A stretch of 64,000 bases of DNA from Vanessa cardui (lineage: Eukaryota > Arthropoda > Insecta > Lepidoptera > Nymphalidae). The stretch is from positions 7,316,001-7,380,000 of the forward strand of contig NC_061127.1 of NCBI RefSeq assembly GCF_905220365.1, given 5' to 3'. The translations under genes and the position numbers were made by a program. The notes under the pieces were generated by a model. The model saw only the letters and a list, made by a program, of their open reading frames with translations. It had not been told where the DNA came from and ran no database searches. Of this stretch, positions 11,422 to 22,674 are shown piece after piece (positions within the stretch are counted from its first letter, which is position 1; every line of letters begins with the position of its first letter).

Positions 11422-11557
11422 AAAAATGAATAAAGTCTGTGAGTTGGAACTGTGTATCCTTCCGTGTTTAGAAAATCACGTAAAGTCTTCCATGAGATTA
11501 ACAATCGCGACCTACAAGGACCATACGTCATCACCATGAAAGTAATTTTTCAAACAA

Positions 11558-11850
11558 CTTGGTGGTAGGGCTTTGTGCAAGCCCGCCTGGGTAGGTACCA
11601 CCCACTCATCAGTTATTCTACCGCCAAATATAACAGTATTCAGTATTGTTGTTTTCCGGTCTGAAGGGTGAGTGAGCCAGTGTAACTACTGGCACAAGGG
11701 ACATAACATATTAGTTCCCAAGGTTGGTGGCACATTCACGATGTAAGGAATAGTTAATATTTCTTACAGCGTCATTGTCTATGGGTGATGGTGACCACTT
11801 ACCATCAGGTGGCTCGTATGCTCGTCCGCCAACCTACACCATAAAAGAAA
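11558..11850 (+). mobile_element. S2 SINE-like element, full-length
   Basis: A plus-strand S2 copy that starts with ggtggtagggctttgtgcaa and runs through gtgagtgagccagtgtaac to a 3' tail with gtgaccacttaccatcaggt and a final ccataaaag. The tail resembles the 3' end of the CR1 LINE at 59370-59440. There is no tRNA-like A/B-box pair that I can define, no coding frame and no obvious target duplication. Confidence 0.85.
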
Positions 11851-12359
11851 GCATATAAAAAGATGTGTTGCCTATGTTTGACGCGTAATCTTCTGTCAAC
11901 GATGTGTTCCAATGCCGGGCCAAGTCAATTCACACGACCTCGATATAATTTACTCTTTTGTATAAGCGAATTAAACTACTAAAGAAAACGTTGGATTCTA
12001 TTAAGTTGGATTATGAAATACACAGACATAAAAACTGAAAAAATATTAAAACAATTTTAAAATACTCTGTTAAACTTTATTGTTCAACTTTGGCGCCTTT
12101 AGCATTTTAATATTGTTTCGAGTTTTCTTTTTATTGCTTTCATAATAAAGTTCGTCTATTGTGAAGAATTTTCCCTCTGAACTCGGCCGTACTGCTTAAT
12201 CGCTTACTTACGGTATACTTAAAGTCATTAAAAGAATAACATTAAATATAAAAAATATAAACACGATTAATGGAAAGTACCAACGCAAAAGTGTAAAGTA
12301 TTAAACAACTTACTAAAAAGAGGCGTGTTTATAAAAGTTAGACACAATTATTTTATCTA
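11851..12359. other. Unassigned AT-rich DNA
   Basis: Nothing recognisable. Confidence 0.5.
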
Positions 12360-12618
12360 CAACAACAACAACAGCCTGTAAATATCCCCATTGCTTGGCC
12401 TTAGCCTGTTGTCCCTTCGCGGAGAAGGTTTGGAATATATGCCACCAACCTGTTCCAATGGTGGAATACACATGTGGCAGAATGTCTACGTAATAAGACT
12501 CATGCATCATCATATCAAGACAAATTAAGCACATGAATCAGCGGTGCTTGCCTGGGTTTGTACCCGCAATCATGGGTTAAGATGCACGCGTTCTAACCAC
12601 TGGGCCATCTCGACTCGA
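12360..12618 (-). mobile_element. S1 SINE with internal deletion
   Basis: A minus-strand S1 copy with a (GTT)n tail (caacaacaacaacagcctg on the plus strand) and an intact tRNA-like head. The segment between the gtggcagaat block and the aaattaagcacatg block is shortened by roughly 50 bases compared with the copies at 3663 and 32509. Confidence 0.8.
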
Positions 12619-13249
12619 CTTTTTAAACAATTAAGTTATATTTTTAATTTATAATTAGCAAAGCGAGCTCTTATATATGTATTAAATCAAATTTAAAAGA
12701 TCACAGGTAATAAAGTCAAAATATAACTTAGGAGTATTCGGCTTAAAAAGCTGGAGCAACCAGATAAAAAAATATTGGGATATAACTTATGTCGAGTTCT
12801 AATTGCCATGAGGATCGGATTGCTTCCAGGAGCCAATACTAGTAACTCACGCTCTATGTTGAAATGAACGAAAAAAGCGACTTGTGTTTCTCGTGTGTCC
12901 TGATAGCTTCAATCGTGTGTTCGTACACTGTTAATTTACTGTACGAAATAAATACACTTGTAAACAACGACAACTACTATAATAAAATCAATCAAAAAGA
13001 TGTAGAGAGTACACAGTAGACAGGTTTTTCGATGTTTAGGAATTATAACACATAGGCTACTGATTTTAGGTAATTTGGTCATAACATAACGATATATATC
13101 AAGTAGTCGTTAGAAGCTGGGGAGGGTTGCTAGTTTACATACATACATTTATAAAACTTTGAAATGGCGATAGAAAGCGCTTGTTAAGGACTTATATAAA
13201 AAAAAACTTTAAATGTAATGTAAGCCTTACTCTATGATAGAAATACCTT
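12619..13249. other. Unassigned AT-rich DNA
   Basis: Nothing recognisable. Confidence 0.5.
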
Positions 13250-13541
13250 TGGTGGTAGGGCTTTGTGCAAGTACCGTCTGGGTAGGTACCATCCACTCAT
13301 CAGTTATTCTAACGCCAAATAATAGTACTCAGTATTGTTGTGTTCCGGTTTGAAGGGTGAGTGAGCCAGTGTAACTACAGGCATAAGGGACGTAACATCT
13401 TAGTTCCCAAGGTTGGTGGCATATTGGCGATGTAAGGAATAGTTAATATTTCTTACAGCGTCATAGTCTATGGGTGATGGTGACCACTTACCATCAGGTG
13501 GCCCATATGCCCGTCCGCCAACCTATACCATAAAAAAAAGA
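13250..13541 (+). mobile_element. S2 SINE-like element, full-length
   Basis: A plus-strand S2 copy, one of the best preserved. Its tail (tctatgggtgatggtgacca, then accatcaggtggccc, then cgtccgccaacc) ends ccataaaaaaaag. This is the copy I compared by eye with the CR1 3' end at 59371-59440. No target duplication is seen. Confidence 0.88.
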
Positions 13542-13634
13542 ATCAATTTAAAAGCCATCTTTGATCTTAAAAAGTAAGCATTGGTATCCCTATAGAAGAT
13601 GATTTCATGCAACTGTGGCAAGATTATATGTTAT

Positions 13635-13740
13635 ATATGTATCTAGGCGAACTGACAAGTGGACCAGCTGACCGTAAGTGACCACCACTGCCCATAGACA
13701 TTGATATACTAACATGTCCAATCATTATACCAAGACCAAC
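13635..13740 (-). repeat. Degraded S2 fragment
   Basis: The plus strand reads aagtgaccaccactgcccat followed by agacattg, the reverse complement of a worn S2 3' third. Only part of the family is left. Confidence 0.4.
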
Positions 13741-14436
13741 AAAGGTTTGAAGTAACAGTTTGATTTTGACTTTATATGTTAGAAATTATCTTTTAAGTTC
13801 ACAAGAATTTTGAAATTGTTCGCTAAACCAGTAACAAGCTAAATTCTCCGTGATATTTCATTCTACTACTGTATCTGCTAACTGCAATAAATTACATTTT
13901 TGTTCGGCGATTAATGTCTATTGTTGGATCCATGTTTTCTCTTCCATTAGATAAATTATTTGGAGATTAATCCGTTCTGCTACTCGATTGTAGCTTGGCA
14001 GATATACAAAATTTGCAGTTTTCGCGTAAATTACACTAGATTGGCGGATAATTCAAATTAATCCTCCATTCTTTAAAATGATGCCAATTCTTTGAATTTT
14101 ATGTTACGCTTAAGGGAAAATTTAAACGTGGAAAGTAAATGGCTGTAAAATATAATATACATCAAATATGAACGGAAAATGTCATTGGCGAGTTTGCTTT
14201 GAAACAACGAGATTGTCTTACACAAAGGAATTTTATAACACTATAACCAAGAGACAGCGATATCAGAATCACAATCGTGTATTGTACATGGAATTGGTGC
14301 TTTTAATTCACAAGGTTTAACTGTAGCAATCTGCACCGCAGCAGAAATTAATAGCACAAGTCGCACAAAAGGTCACAAAGAAAATTGAATACAAAAATTT
14401 ATGGGGAACTGTTCAGCTAAGTGGTTATTTTTCTTG
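13741..14436. other. Unassigned AT-rich DNA
   Basis: Nothing recognisable. Confidence 0.5.
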
Positions 14437-14439
14437 GGA

Positions 14440-14570
14440 TTTTTTTTTTGTCATAGGAGACAAACGAGCAGACGGCTTACCTGATGGAAAGTCACTATCA
14501 CCGCCCATGAATATCAACAGCAACTGGCGGCTTCAAGGTGCGTTTTCGACTTTTAAGGAAGTAGTACGTA
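14440..14570 (-). mobile_element. CR1-like LINE, 3'-end fragment
   Basis: The plus strand contains tcataggagacaaacgagc, ctgatggaaagtcactatca and accgcccatg, followed by a worn match to the last codons of the CR1 polyprotein at 59330-59390. This is the reverse complement of the CR1 3' end, strongly 5'-truncated. It shows that a second CR1 copy of the same group inserted in this window. Confidence 0.6.
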
Positions 14571-15132
14571 AATTATAACATTAGTTAAAATAAAACCATG
14601 GTAAAATGAGTGGCATACATTATACTCTTTACTTAGAATTAAGGAATCAAATTGCAAAACACGATGATGTTGGCAGATAAATTTGCTTAAAAGTTAACTG
14701 GCTCGCATTCTAACGACCGACGCAAAGAAAGAAATAAACAGGATAGAAAGAGGAAATTATGCAGCGCCCAGATAATGTAAGAGACCTAGTTAAAAGATAA
14801 ACCTTCTCAAGTTCATTGAACTTGATTTATACAGATGTTTTTGTGTGTTCCGTTCAGAAAAATATTTACTAACTTATTTTGGCTAGTTTTCGCGGAGAAG
14901 CGAAAATGTCATTGAACTCTTCAATAATTTTCCTCTTTTCGTGTATCGTATCGCTAATGTGTCCTGGTCGTGAAAACGTAACACATAACCGACGACAAAC
15001 TTAGTACTTTTATGAACCATATAAATTTTATGTGTCAATCTTAATAGAATACATAAATTGGTACCGCTAAAAATAATTCTAAGTTTTTTATCGCGTATAT
15101 AATCTTGTATCGAGTTGATTAAAGTAAAAAAA
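14571..15132. other. Unassigned AT-rich DNA
   Basis: Nothing recognisable. Confidence 0.5.
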
Positions 15133-15446
15133 AAGTAAAGTAACAGCCTGTAAATTTCCCACTGCTAGGCTAAGGCCTCCTCTCCCATTAAGGAGAGGGT
15201 TTGGAACATTTTCCACCACCTTGTTCTAATGCGGGTTGGAGGAATTCACACGTGACAGAATTTCGATGAAATTAGACACATGCAGCTTTCCTCACGATGT
15301 TTTCTTTCACCGCCGAGCACGAGATGAATTATAAACACAAATTAAGCACATATATAGCGGTACTATATATGTGCTGGTGCCTGGGTTTGAAACCGAAATC
15401 ATCAGTTAAGATGCACGCGTTCTAACCACTGGGCCATCTCAGCTCT
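15133..15446 (-). mobile_element. S1 SINE, full-length, GTTACTTTACTT-tail subfamily
   Basis: A minus-strand S1 copy. Its tail reads gttactttactt (aagtaaagtaac on the plus strand) rather than (GTT)n, and its 3' third has the cctctccttaatgggag variant; both mark the second S1 subfamily. A 13-bp perfect palindrome with a 5-nt loop interrupts the body at 15345-15375. Confidence 0.82.
15345..15375. repeat. 13-bp perfect inverted repeat inside S1
   Basis: agcacatatatag (15345-15357), loop cggta, ctatatatgtgct (15363-15375). Other copies have a simple TA run at this point. Confidence 0.85.
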
Positions 15447-15705
15447 AAAATCTAAGTAATAATAATATTTAATAAAAATAAACTTATTTTTTTAGTAAAT
15501 AATAACAGAGCTGTACGGTTCATTGGTTTGTAATTTTTAAACTTTGAAACTACCGATCGGATTAAAAAAACCCTTTTTAATAATAGCCCAATTCGTAAGG
15601 AAGGTACATGACATCCGCCTCAACCGGAGCGTTTAAACCATGTGTAGCTAGACAACGCCACTCCATAATACGTTAATAGATATAAACTATATCTTTGTAT
15701 ATACT

Positions 15706-16000
15706 ACTGAGATGGCCCAGTGGTTAGAACGCTTGCATCTTAACCGATGATTGCGGGTTCAAACCTTAGCAAGCATTACTGAATATTCATGTGCTAAATT
15801 TGTGTTTATAATTAATCTCGTGCTCGGTGGTAAAGGAAAACATTGTGAGGAAATCTGCATGTGTCTAATTTTATACAAATTCTGCTACATGTGTGTAACT
15901 AACCCGCATTGAAACAGCGTGGTGGAGTTTATTCAAACCTTCTCCTCGAAAGGGAGATGAGGCAGCCCAGCAGTGGTAATTAAGCTGTTTCTGTGTGGCA
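15706..16000 (+). mobile_element. S1 SINE, plus orientation, diverged
   Basis: A plus-strand S1 copy with a clear head (gagatggcccagtggttag) and a B-box-like ggttcaaacc. The body is complete but carries many substitutions, and the 3' tail is worn. Confidence 0.78.
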
Positions 16001-16399
16001 TACATATACAAGTGAAGTATATATGTCCTTATCATAATAAATCATCGTTTATTGTTATATGTACCTACAAATTTAATTAATTTTTGGTTATTGAGTCTAT
16101 TTTTCCTTTATTTACTCTTTAAATTATTATTGGATTGCGCTATATATTCCGTTCAGTCGACTACGGTCGAGTGTTAAACACCGGGAATCCAAATATTTCA
16201 CATTGACTACATAATAAATTCCCTCAGTCGCTGTGTTTCGTGTGTCCTTTAAACGAAGTAGAGACAATTATATCATTGGTTATATATGTAAAAATGTAAT
16301 TATTGGTAGGATAACTGAATTTGATGTTTCAGTTTTTGATTTTTGAACGTATTTTCCAATGATATAATTCTTGTAATAATAGAGAACAATAGGTAAGCA
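16001..16399. other. Unassigned AT-rich DNA
   Basis: Nothing recognisable. Confidence 0.5.
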
Positions 16400-16556
16400 A
16401 AAATGAAAAATCAAAACCAAAATCTACTTCATCCAAGTAGGCTTTTACAAGCACTTTTGAATCGTTATTTAACAACGATTTTAAGTGAACTTACCACCGG
16501 TTCGGAAAGTAGATTCTATCGAGAAGAACCGGCAAGAACTCAGTAGTTACTTTTTT
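16400..16556 (+). repeat. Rc repeat
   Basis: Contains gtaggcttttacaagcac, an accaccggttcggaaagtag block and gaagaaccggcaagaactc. The same blocks in the same order occur at 32838-32985 and, more worn, at 50168-50320. The family is non-coding; the class is not determined from sequence. Confidence 0.6.
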
Positions 16557-18954
16557 CAACATTTAAAAATACAATCATATCAGTTAAATACTAATAATTA
16601 AAGTAAACTTTACTTTACTTTATATATGTATGTAATTTTAACTGCCTGGAAGTCTACAAATATTAATTCCACGCTTTTTTATCGTCTTCAAAGTTTAAAT
16701 TCCTATTTTTTCATAATAAATTAAGTAATCCTAATCTTAAACATATTTAATAACATGATAGTTATTCTTTATAAAATAATATTTACTAATAGGAGGTTAA
16801 ATCGATATCGTTATAGGTACACTTGTATTCATCAGCTCGATTACCAAAGCCTATTTCCTCAAATGTACTAGACGAAAATAGCTAAAATTTGTAGTTATAT
16901 AAAGTAACCAACCCGCTTAACCAAATCACGAATGTTGAATTTTAGGGCAAACTAGCTACTTATTTTCAAAACTTCCTGCTCAAAATAAACTATGAGTTTA
17001 TAGACTTAGTAGTTCTGGCTTTGTGTTGATAGGTAGTCCGGATTTTGTAAGCATAGATAAACAAATTATGATTTTGAAGGAAATATTTTTTGTAAGAAAG
17101 TTAAAAATAAATAAATGCATTGCAATGCATCAAATAAAGTGCATAACTGCATTTTAAGATATAAAAGAATAAATAAGAAAATATAATATTTTTAATCTCA
17201 GCGTTTAGACACTACAAAGAGTGCCTTATAGGCTTTATTCGTAGTTTAGAGGAAAATCTAAATGAAATTCGTAAAATTCTAAACGAAAAATATTTGTTAG
17301 GCGAGAATACGAACAAAATATAATGCTAAATTTCAGCTAGAACCAGGATCAAAATTGATCCATTGGTTACGCTATCAGCCGCTTATACGATGAAATAGAG
17401 TTATTTTTTATGTTTTTCGTTTTATAACAATTTTCTAGAAACAAATATTATTACGGGTACTGTTTTTTTTTTAAATAAAAAAGTGCTTCTCTCAGTATTT
17501 TTTTATCTATTTACATGCTCTTATTTAACTTTAACTTGTAATCACGGAAATTGAAGCATATTCCAAACATCGATTTAATTGAAATGTACTTAGTAATTGA
17601 TAATCAAATTAAGTATAGTTTTAGAAAATGCTATTAAATTTACCGTGTTGTTTTATGTATCGACTTTTAATTGTGAAAGGTATCGAGATTACCTCATGCC
17701 AAAATCTACTAATCCTATTATTTGAACACGAAACATTTATTTACAGGTTTTGTATACTACAAGAACAACTTTCTTTCAGACATATACGATCTTTTTGACA
17801 GTTTAAAAAATAGAAAAAAAATTCATGTATATAATAATATAATATGTTTTAAGGGAAATAAAAAAGGAAAAATTGCGGAATCTACTCCACGTAGGTTCAG
17901 ATCGTTCTGAATTGGTTTTAAAAATGCCATATATTTCAGACATATTTTTTTTAACTATCAATAAAACGAAATCCGACAGCACACGTTTCAAGCTAAATGA
18001 TGGGAATTATAGCGTGCCTGATGTTTCTAATCCACTAAATATAAACTTTTTCATATGAAGAATAAACGTAAGTTACAACGTTATTTTTTGAAATCATATT
18101 TAAAATTGGGCAACTGTACCAAGCACGCTTTAATAGTACCAAACGCCTTTTTATCGCACCAATGACTATTGACAGTGGTGGTAAATTATTATTAGGCTGC
18201 CCATCACTATTCGTTTGTCTGACTAAAGCTTGAAAAAAATAATAATTCCTTTTTCAAATACATATAATTATTAATTCTTCAATAAAGCTGTTTTATTTCC
18301 GCAAAAGTTTGTTTCATACTCCAATTCCAACTATTTTTTAGGACCCTTTAAACTTTTGGTGTATTTTTGTGAGTCCTGGTTTTAATGGGAATAAGATAAT
18401 GTTTAGTTAGGCTGTATTTGTTCCACGTTTACCAAGTTTTATGAAAGCATACAGTTATGCTTATGATACAAAAGTTAGTTATGATACAATTCATACATGT
18501 TGAAATAAATTACTTACCCAGTTAAGCTTACAAATCCAAATAAGATACAAATAACACTTATAACAAATTACAAATCGCGCCAATATCGACCTTACAGTCT
18601 GCGCCAAAAAAGAAAAATTAGTGGTTTTTATTTGTTCTGGCCAGTTGTATGGACAAATAGAATCTCCTAAATGTATTATTAATATATTCGTAAATATTAA
18701 ATTGGGACTTCTAAGTTCAGGGATATTTAATAGCTTGAGACACGAGGTGCGTTGTATTAAAGCTGGGAGCTGGCGTCTGAGTGGTTTAAGGGATTGCTAC
18801 GCTAGGGATTAGTATGATTGATTGTAATAATATTTGTGCATTACTATTATATTGTGATACAGCCCTAAGCTGCTACGGGTCGCTGGCCAATAACATTCAA
18901 GTTTTGTGTCTGGAATTATTCACTATATGTAGTTGTGTTTGTAAGATATTGCTG
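16557..18954. other. Unassigned AT-rich DNA
   Basis: About 2.4 kb with no repeat or gene that I can name. Short open frames at 17722-17910, 17873-18058 and 18621-18812 carry no recognisable motif. Confidence 0.45.
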
Positions 18955-19095
18955 TCAAATCTCGTTTCAGCTAAGTTTCAGCTAAGTTTCAGCCGCGGAT
19001 TCGCGCGTTGCAGGATCGTTTTAGGTATTCTTCTTCATAAAAATTTCAGCAAATTCGGTTCAACGATTTGTTTGCGAGAGACAGAGTTACTCTCG
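18955..19095 (+). repeat. Rb repeat fragment with tandem 12-mer
   Basis: Contains agccgcggattcgcgcg and a later ttgcgagagacagagttac, matching the order of the Rb copy at 20590. A 12-base unit (cagctaagttt plus one base) is duplicated in tandem near 18967-18992. Its end abuts an S1 3' fragment. Confidence 0.4.
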
Positions 19096-19101
19096 CACTA
19101 C

Positions 19102-19145
19102 ATCAACAGCCTGTAAATTTCCACTGCTGGGCTAAAGGCCTCAAG
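19102..19145 (-). repeat. S1 3'-end fragment
   Basis: The plus strand has aacagcctgtaaatttcc and ctgctgggctaaaggcctc, the reverse complement of the S1 3' end. The rest of the SINE is absent, so it is a strongly 5'-truncated copy. Confidence 0.65.
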
Positions 19146-19369
19146 AGGAAATTCAAGTCTTTTATATCATAGCAACATTTAATAAATGTCAAGTTCCATT
19201 TGATAACCTTCTGATAACTGAATTTTAATAATGGCTCACGACACTATTGTTTAATATTAAAACAAATTGGTGCGACTGAAAATCATATTCCGTCAAGAAA
19301 ATGTAAAATTAAATACAATAGTTTACAAATCTTGCCATCGCGATGTAGATATTTATATAAATTGTCATT

Positions 19370-19676
19370 TTTTATGGTATAGGTTTATCGTATGAGTATA
19401 GAGTATGTATCGGACGAGAATATTGGACTCCTGATGAGAAGTGGTCACTATCACCCATAGACAATGACGCTGTAAGAAATATTAACTATTCCTTACATCT
19501 TCAATGTGCCACCAACCTTGGGAAATAATATGTTGTGTCCCTTGTGCCTGTAGTTACACTGGCTTACTCACCCTTCAAACCGTAACACAAAATACTGAGT
19601 ACTGTTGTTTGGCGGTAGAATAACTGATGAGTGGGTTGTACCTACCCAGACGGGCTTGCACAAAGCCCTACCACCA
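19370..19676 (-). mobile_element. S2 SINE-like element, full-length
   Basis: A minus-strand S2 copy. The plus strand starts ttttttatggtataggttta and ends gccctaccaccaag. The 3' third has several substitutions and a small insertion. Confidence 0.8.
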
Positions 19677-20589
19677 AGTAAATATAACGCCATCTAGTAA
19701 GTGTAAGCTACTTTAATTACGTGTACAATTCGTATTAATGAATTCCGATGTTCCACATATGCCGTGCGTCCTGTTATTGCCATATTTTATTTAACGATTT
19801 TGTTTTGAAATTCAATATGTGCGATGATCTAAAATGGAATTACGAGTGTGTACAGAGCTTTTTTAATGGTTTGTCGAAGTCTGTAATTTATATTACATTT
19901 GTTTACCATATAAATTAAACCAACCAATTTATTTATTAAATCAATTCTTTATGAAATAGTATTTGTTTAAATGAAAATTTGCTTTTATTTATTTTGTTCA
20001 GATAGCAATTTAATGATAATATTATTTACTGGAGTGTCTGTTTGTAATGTTAAAACAAACTTTTTATTCACTAAATATATAATGTAATCCCAAAACTTGT
20101 AACAATGACGTTAAAAATAATACCAGCTAAGGTGGTGACTGATCGACATTCATATGGGAATTTAAAAGCAACACGGTTGTATCGTTACGTTTTTTTTTTA
20201 TTCGAAATTAAATCTTTTTGCATTTCGCTTTGCAGAATTGGGGCACGAGCGTAATAATTGATTGGATTATACCTTTCAACGGGACCCGACGTGATCTCTG
20301 TACATGATTGTTGGATGCGACTCTGTTTAAATAGTAACTGGGACAGTAAAACGTTTTATCAGCTATAGATTTTCATTGTTAAAGAGCACGCCGTTATGTG
20401 AATACGAATCGTTAGTAATGTTGTTTATTTATTATGCTAATATTGTTTATTTATAGTTTTAACCTAAAGTTATTATAGAATAATTTGGACTTTTGCATTT
20501 GTTTGTTTGTGATAAAAATTTTGATGAGCATGATGCAATAATTATTAGTAAGGTAACAATTATTAATTTAATATTATTTCTATATAAAA
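19677..20589. other. Unassigned AT-rich DNA
   Basis: Nothing recognisable. Confidence 0.5.
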
Positions 20590-20800
20590 TACTATCACTC
20601 GCCCGCGGCTTCGCTCGCCTTATAGGGCGTTGGTTTTCAAGTGTTAGACAGTAAAATAGCCTGTATGAAGCAAACTTGAACTCCAAGAAAGCACTTCTTG
20701 GAGCTTAAATTTAAATTTTATCAATGTCATTTCAGCAGTTAGTTTGTGAAAAAGCGACAGACAGTTACTTTCACATTTATAATATTAATATAAATTCTGT
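20590..20800 (+). repeat. Rb repeat
   Basis: Begins cgcccgcggcttcgctcgcc and ends with gaaaaagcgacagacagtta and tttcacatttataatatt. The copy at 55370-55550 is in the opposite orientation. It contains a 9-bp hairpin (ctccaagaa/ttcttggag) near 20681-20703. Non-coding. Confidence 0.55.
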
Positions 20801-21477
20801 TGTTAAAGTTAATATAATCGGAAAGTATTGAAATCATAACTAAACGTGATTGTTTAATACGCTTTGCAAATTAGTATTAATCATACTGCGTATTACAGTT
20901 AAGTGTAATCACAATATATTATTGTCAAGATACAAACAATAATTTAAATGCATGTGCATCTTGATAAATCTTATTCTAAATACTAAAGAAAACAAAGCAA
21001 TATGTTGTATTCTAGAACACCTTGCATGTCTAGAAACATGAGTGCTTATGAAGATTATGAAGGACGCTAATTTATAGCTTAATTTATTTAAATATAATTT
21101 AACTGATTGTTTCGAAATAAAATATCAATATACGATGCATAAATAAAAATTGTATTAACACATTATTTCTCTGTATTTTTGCGTCATATGTGATTTGCCT
21201 TATTTTCTTTAACTAATGGTATATAATATGTATACTACGAGTACTTACTTTTTGTATTCAGAAGGAGAACTACCCTCCAATTAGTTAGTTATGTTACGAT
21301 TCGACAAATATTTTGATAAAATTTGTTTTTTGGGATAAGAGCTCGGATAAAATCTTCTCTACTACCAATTCATTAATCCTTTTTTTGTGTTCTAGTTTAA
21401 ACTGTTAAATCTCGTATGTATATTATGTTTGTGTGTTTGTCGACGAATTCCTTGTTTAGGTTATTATGTTAATTGCG
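20801..21477. other. Unassigned AT-rich DNA
   Basis: Nothing recognisable. Confidence 0.5.
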
Positions 21478-21730
21478 TTTTTTTATCATATGTAAATTGG
21501 CTGGAAAATGACCCACCTGATGCTAATTGGTCACCACTGCTCACAAACATTGGTACATACTGATCATTCGTCATATCACCAATGTTCCACCAACATTGGA
21601 AACAAACATATTATGTATCTTTTTTCCTATAATTGCTTTGGCTGACTCACTGTTGAAACATAAACACGACAATAACTATTGCTATGTGGTGGTACCTTCC
21701 CAGATAAACTATCATAAAGTCTCACTATTG
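21478..21730 (-). repeat. Degraded S2 copy
   Basis: On the plus strand the order acccacctgatg, aattggtcaccactg, accaacattggaaac and a worn head follows the reverse complement of S2. Divergence is high. The open frame at 21527-21766 is an artefact of this repeat. Confidence 0.5.
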
Positions 21731-22124
21731 CAGTCTGTTTATATTACAGGTAAGTTAATTAGTTGATTCATGTTTGAGTTTATTATTCCTATGTAAATTT
21801 ATTAACCAATGCGCATTTACGATTTGCTAGGCGGCTTACACATATCTTGGCCACTCGTAGCCACAATTTCGTCTGTGGCTTACCGCTGACAAAATAGATG
21901 AGCACTGTTTAGCTTGGGGATTTCAATGTTTGTATCATATTTGATATTATTTATAAATATCATATACATTTATTTATATTATTTTTTCAGAGTTAGAGAG
22001 ATATAAAGCAAAATAGTTAATATTCTACTATCTTTTTACATAATTTTGTATATTTATGTGTTATAATATGTTATTGAGATACAAAAATCTGTATTATTAA
22101 TAAATAACGGATAATCTGAGGCTG
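21731..22124. other. Unassigned AT-rich DNA
   Basis: Nothing recognisable. Confidence 0.5.
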
Positions 22125-22315
22125 ACATTGGGATTTGGCATGACAGCATATGAAACTGATTCCGTGATGCCTCGAAGTGACGGAGTGGGTACCGTTGGTT
22201 TTAATGTTGGTATTCTGGTGCACTGAGACGCACTAAGTGTCTTAGCAAACGGCGAGTCCCACACACTTACTTCATGTAAGAGTAACGCATAAGTCGTTTA
22301 TCCAGTACAATAAAT
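22125..22315 (+). repeat. Rd repeat: LINE 3' tail
   Basis: A plus-strand partner of 9658-9890: gtgggtaccgttggtttt, a cggcgagtcccacacac block and aacgcataagtcgtttatcc, in the same order. It looks like the 3' end of a non-LTR retrotransposon whose coding part is not present. Confidence 0.45.
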
Positions 22316-22359
22316 ATAAAAAAACATTGGAAATTTTCGCCAATTTCCTCTTAGTTTTA

Positions 22360-22663
22360 AAGTAAAGTAACAGCCTGTAAATTACCCACTGCTGGACTAA
22401 GGCCTCCTCTTCCATTAAGGAGAGGGTTTGGAACATATTCCACTACGCTGTTCCAATGCTGGTTGGTGGAATGCACATTTGGCAGAATTTCGATGAATTT
22501 AGACAGATGCAGGTTTCCTCACGATGTTTTCCTTCACCGCCGAGCACGAGATGAATTATAAACACAAATTAAGCGCATGTTTATAGTGGTGCTTGCTTGG
22601 GCTTGAACCCGAAATCATCGGTTAAGATACACGTGTTCTAACCACTGGGCCATCTCAGCTCAG
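22360..22663 (-). mobile_element. S1 SINE, full-length, with target duplication
   Basis: A minus-strand S1 copy of the GTTACTTTACTT-tail subfamily. The 11-bp duplication tcttagtttta flanks it at 22349-22359 and 22664-22674. The tRNA-like head is complete. Confidence 0.87.
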
Positions 22664-22674
22664 TCTTAGTTTTA

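Larger units (their letters stand above)
10171..11425 (-). mobile_element. Helentron/HINE-like rolling-circle element
   Basis: Read on the minus strand, the element starts near 11425 (tttttagggttccgtacg). It carries a non-coding 5' half, then a remnant of an AP-type endonuclease, then the inverse of its own start (cgtacggaaccct). It ends with a short palindrome (gcgagtt/aactcgc, 10181-10195) followed by cttgccccc and a T run. The 13-bp subterminal inverted repeats (10202-10214 and 11409-11421) match exactly. Subterminal inverted repeats, a 3' palindrome and a C-terminal endonuclease together are the known layout of Helentrons and their non-autonomous HINEs. The Rep/helicase part is missing. 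Exact ends are approximate because there is no target duplication to anchor them. Confidence 0.6.

Noticed and set aside
11558..11610. Possible 5S rRNA origin of the S2 head (cccgcctgggta resembles the 5S internal region)
   Set aside because: Only a dozen bases agree and the rest of the 5S promoter region is not recognisable.
15706..15775. tRNA-like sequence with A-box and B-box
   Set aside because: Part of the S1 SINE head; it lacks a complete cloverleaf and is followed by the SINE body, so it is not a tRNA gene. The same holds for the S3 heads.
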